From: Burkholderiales bacterium | Lineage (GTDB): Bacteria; Pseudomonadota; Gammaproteobacteria; Burkholderiales; CAIKXV01 | Direction of reading: 5' to 3' | Length of the DNA stretch: 8,153 nucleotides | Assembly (NCBI GenBank): GCA_014379045.1 | Contig: JACMMK010000347.1 | Span: 1-8,153, forward strand | Shown: positions 5,940 through 8,153 of the stretch, piece after piece | Position numbering within the stretch: the stretch's first letter is position 1 | Layout of the letters: each line of letters begins with the position of its first letter | Made by a program: the position numbers and the translations under genes | Notes under the pieces: generated by a model | Seen by the model: the letters and a program-made list of their open reading frames with translations, nothing else | The model's database searches: none | Told to the model about the DNA's origin: nothing

Positions 5940-7019
5940 TCACTTCGTACCGGCAGTGGCATGGAATCGCAGGCTTGATCGATGCACGGCGTCGACCAGC
6001 GCGCCCACGTGCTCGGGCGGCGTGAAGCGGGTGATGCCATGCCCGAGATTGAAGACATGCCCGGAGCCGTGCCCAAAACTGGAAAGAATGCGCTCGACCT
6101 CGTTTTCAATCGTCGCAGGATCGGTCAGCATCACAATCGGGTCGAGGTTTCCCTGCAACGCGACGCGATCGCCCACGCGCTTTCTTGCCGTGCCGATATC
6201 GATCGTCCAGTCCAGACCGACGGCATCGGCGCCGATCGCGGCAATCGACTCGAGCCAGATTGCCCCGCCCTTGGTGAACACGATGATCGGTACCCGCCGC
6301 CCTTCGGCCTCGCGCCGAATCGAGCCGACGATCTGTTCGAGATAGCGCAACGAAAATTCACGATACCGTTCGGCAGAAAGCATCCCGCCCCAGGTATCGA
6401 ACAGCATGACCGCCTGCGCGCCCGCTTCGATCTGGGCGTCGAGGTATTGGCTGACGGCGCGCGCGTTGATATCGAGCAATCGGTGCATCGACGCCGGATC
6501 GCCATACATCAGTTGCTTGACCCGGGCGAAATCGTCGCTGCCGCCGCCCTCGATCATGTAACACGCGAGTGTGAAGGGACTGCCGGAAAAGCCGATCAGC
6601 GGGACCTTGCCCGCCAGTCCGCGCCGGCACTCGGCAATCGCGTCCATCACGTAGCGCAGGTCGGTGGCAGGGTCCGGGATACGAAGCGCCGCTATCGCCT
6701 GCGGGTCGCGCAGCGGATGTTCGAAACGCGGCCCCTCCCCCTCTGCGAAATAGAGCCCCAGGCCCATCGCATCGGGCACGGTAAGAATATCGGAGAACAC
6801 GATCGCCGCATCGAGGTCGAAGCGCGCGAGCGGCTGTAACGTCACTTCCGCTGCCATCGCCGGTGACTTCATCAACTTGACGAAACTGCCCGCGCGCGCG
6901 CGCGTCTGGTTGTATTCCGGCAGATAGCGACCAGCCTGGCGCATCACCCATACCGGCGTCCGGTCGACCGGTTCGCGCATCAGGGCGCGCAGCAGGCGGT
7001 CGTTCTGGAGATCAGGCAT
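5940..7019 (-). CDS. hemE: uroporphyrinogen decarboxylase
   Basis: HemE removes carboxyl groups from the four acetate side chains of uroporphyrinogen III to give coproporphyrinogen III, a cytoplasmic cofactor-free step of haem synthesis. The 359-residue protein is a full-length TIM barrel. The hallmark PVWVMRQAGRYLPEY sits at 22-36 and supplies R27 and R31. The catalytic aspartate is D77 in FSDILTVPDAMG. Y154 lies in GFSGSPFTLACYM, and H327 ends the NLGH of HVFNLGHGI. All these residues are at the usual numbering. The ATG at 7019 is preceded by a GAGGA ribosome-binding site (7031-7027) seven bases upstream. The gene follows gltD by 90 bp, an order also known in Pseudomonas (gltB-gltD-hemE). 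A (CG)7 tract at 6891-6904 encodes an Arg-Ala repeat near the N-terminus and leaves the frame intact. Confidence 0.97.
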   Translation of the reverse strand: MPDLQNDRLLRALMREPVDRTPVWVMRQAGRYLPEYNQTRARAGSFVKLMKSPAMAAEVTLQPLARFDLDAAIVFSDILTVPDAMGLGLYFAEGEGPRFEHPLRDPQAIAALRIPDPATDLRYVMDAIAECRRGLAGKVPLIGFSGSPFTLACYMIEGGGSDDFARVKQLMYGDPASMHRLLDINARAVSQYLDAQIEAGAQAVMLFDTWGGMLSAERYREFSLRYLEQIVGSIRREAEGRRVPIIVFTKGGAIWLESIAAIGADAVGLDWTIDIGTARKRVGDRVALQGNLDPIVMLTDPATIENEVERILSSFGHGSGHVFNLGHGITRFTPPEHVGALVDAVHRSSLRFHATAGTK

Positions 7020-7048
7020 CGGTCAATCCTCGGCAGCACCCGCAGCAG

Positions 7049-7067
7049 GCGTTCAGACGTTGAACGC
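7049..7067. repeat. perfect 7-bp inverted repeat upstream of hemE
   Basis: GCGTTCA (7049-7055) and TGAACGC (7061-7067) flank five bases. The element is 30 bp upstream of the hemE start and downstream of the gltD stop. It has no following T-run in the direction of transcription, so it is not a standard intrinsic terminator. If the -10-like hexamer at 7084-7079 is used, the hairpin would lie close to the 5' end of the hemE transcript; alternatively it is a protein-binding dyad. Confidence 0.4.
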
Positions 7068-7078
7068 GCACGGCTTCG

Positions 7079-7084
7079 AGTATA
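7079..7084 (-). promoter_or_regulatory. -10-like hexamer upstream of hemE
   Basis: The minus strand reads TATACT, 5 of 6 matches to the sigma70 -10 box, inside the otherwise GC-rich gap between gltD and hemE. I found no convincing -35 box at 16-18 bp spacing. It may be a weak or activator-dependent hemE promoter; read-through from gltBD is equally possible. Confidence 0.25.
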
Positions 7085-7109
7085 GGAGAGTTCGTCGAGC
7101 GTCCTCGCC

Positions 7110-8153
<1,044 letters not shown>

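Overview
This is a compact, GC-rich stretch of bacterial chromosome. All seven recognisable genes lie on the minus strand, so transcription runs from high to low coordinates. The order in the direction of transcription is gltD (5' end outside the window), hemE, priA, argS, an ftsN-like SPOR-domain gene, dsbA, and a second dsbA-like gene (3' end outside the window). The protein sequences and gene order point to a proteobacterium, most likely a betaproteobacterium. gltB-gltD-hemE and priA-argS-ftsN are both neighbourhoods known from gamma/betaproteobacteria, and argS-SPOR-dsbA is familiar from betaproteobacteria. I see no mobile element, rRNA, tRNA or CRISPR array.

Layout. Positions 8153-7110 hold the C-terminal 347 residues of the glutamate synthase small subunit. 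After a 90-bp gap with a -10-like hexamer and a short perfect inverted repeat comes hemE (7019-5940), encoding uroporphyrinogen decarboxylase. Then follows the largest gap in the window, 262 bp (5678-5939). It holds no gene but contains a plausible sigma70 promoter in an AT-rich patch, one exact DnaA 9-mer and two one-mismatch DnaA-box-like sites, all in the same orientation. priA (5677-3467, GTG start) encodes the complete replication-restart helicase. A 99-bp gap with overlapping inverted repeats leads to argS (3367-1589), followed 26 bp later by the ftsN-like gene (1562-981). An 87-bp gap with a very C-rich coding strand, and a matching G-quadruplex motif on the other strand, separates that gene from dsbA (893-252). 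The second dsbA-like gene (255 down to 1) overlaps the end of dsbA by four bases.

How they fit together. The genes are housekeeping: glutamate synthesis and haem synthesis (linked through glutamate as a tetrapyrrole precursor if the organism uses the C5 route, which is an inference), restart of stalled replication, arginyl-tRNA charging, cell-division peptidoglycan binding and periplasmic disulfide formation. No obviously new protein system is visible. The points worth a second look are the DnaA-box cluster in front of priA, the G-quadruplex/C-rich leader in front of dsbA, the competing hairpins in front of argS, and the translationally coupled pair of different DsbA-like oxidoreductases.
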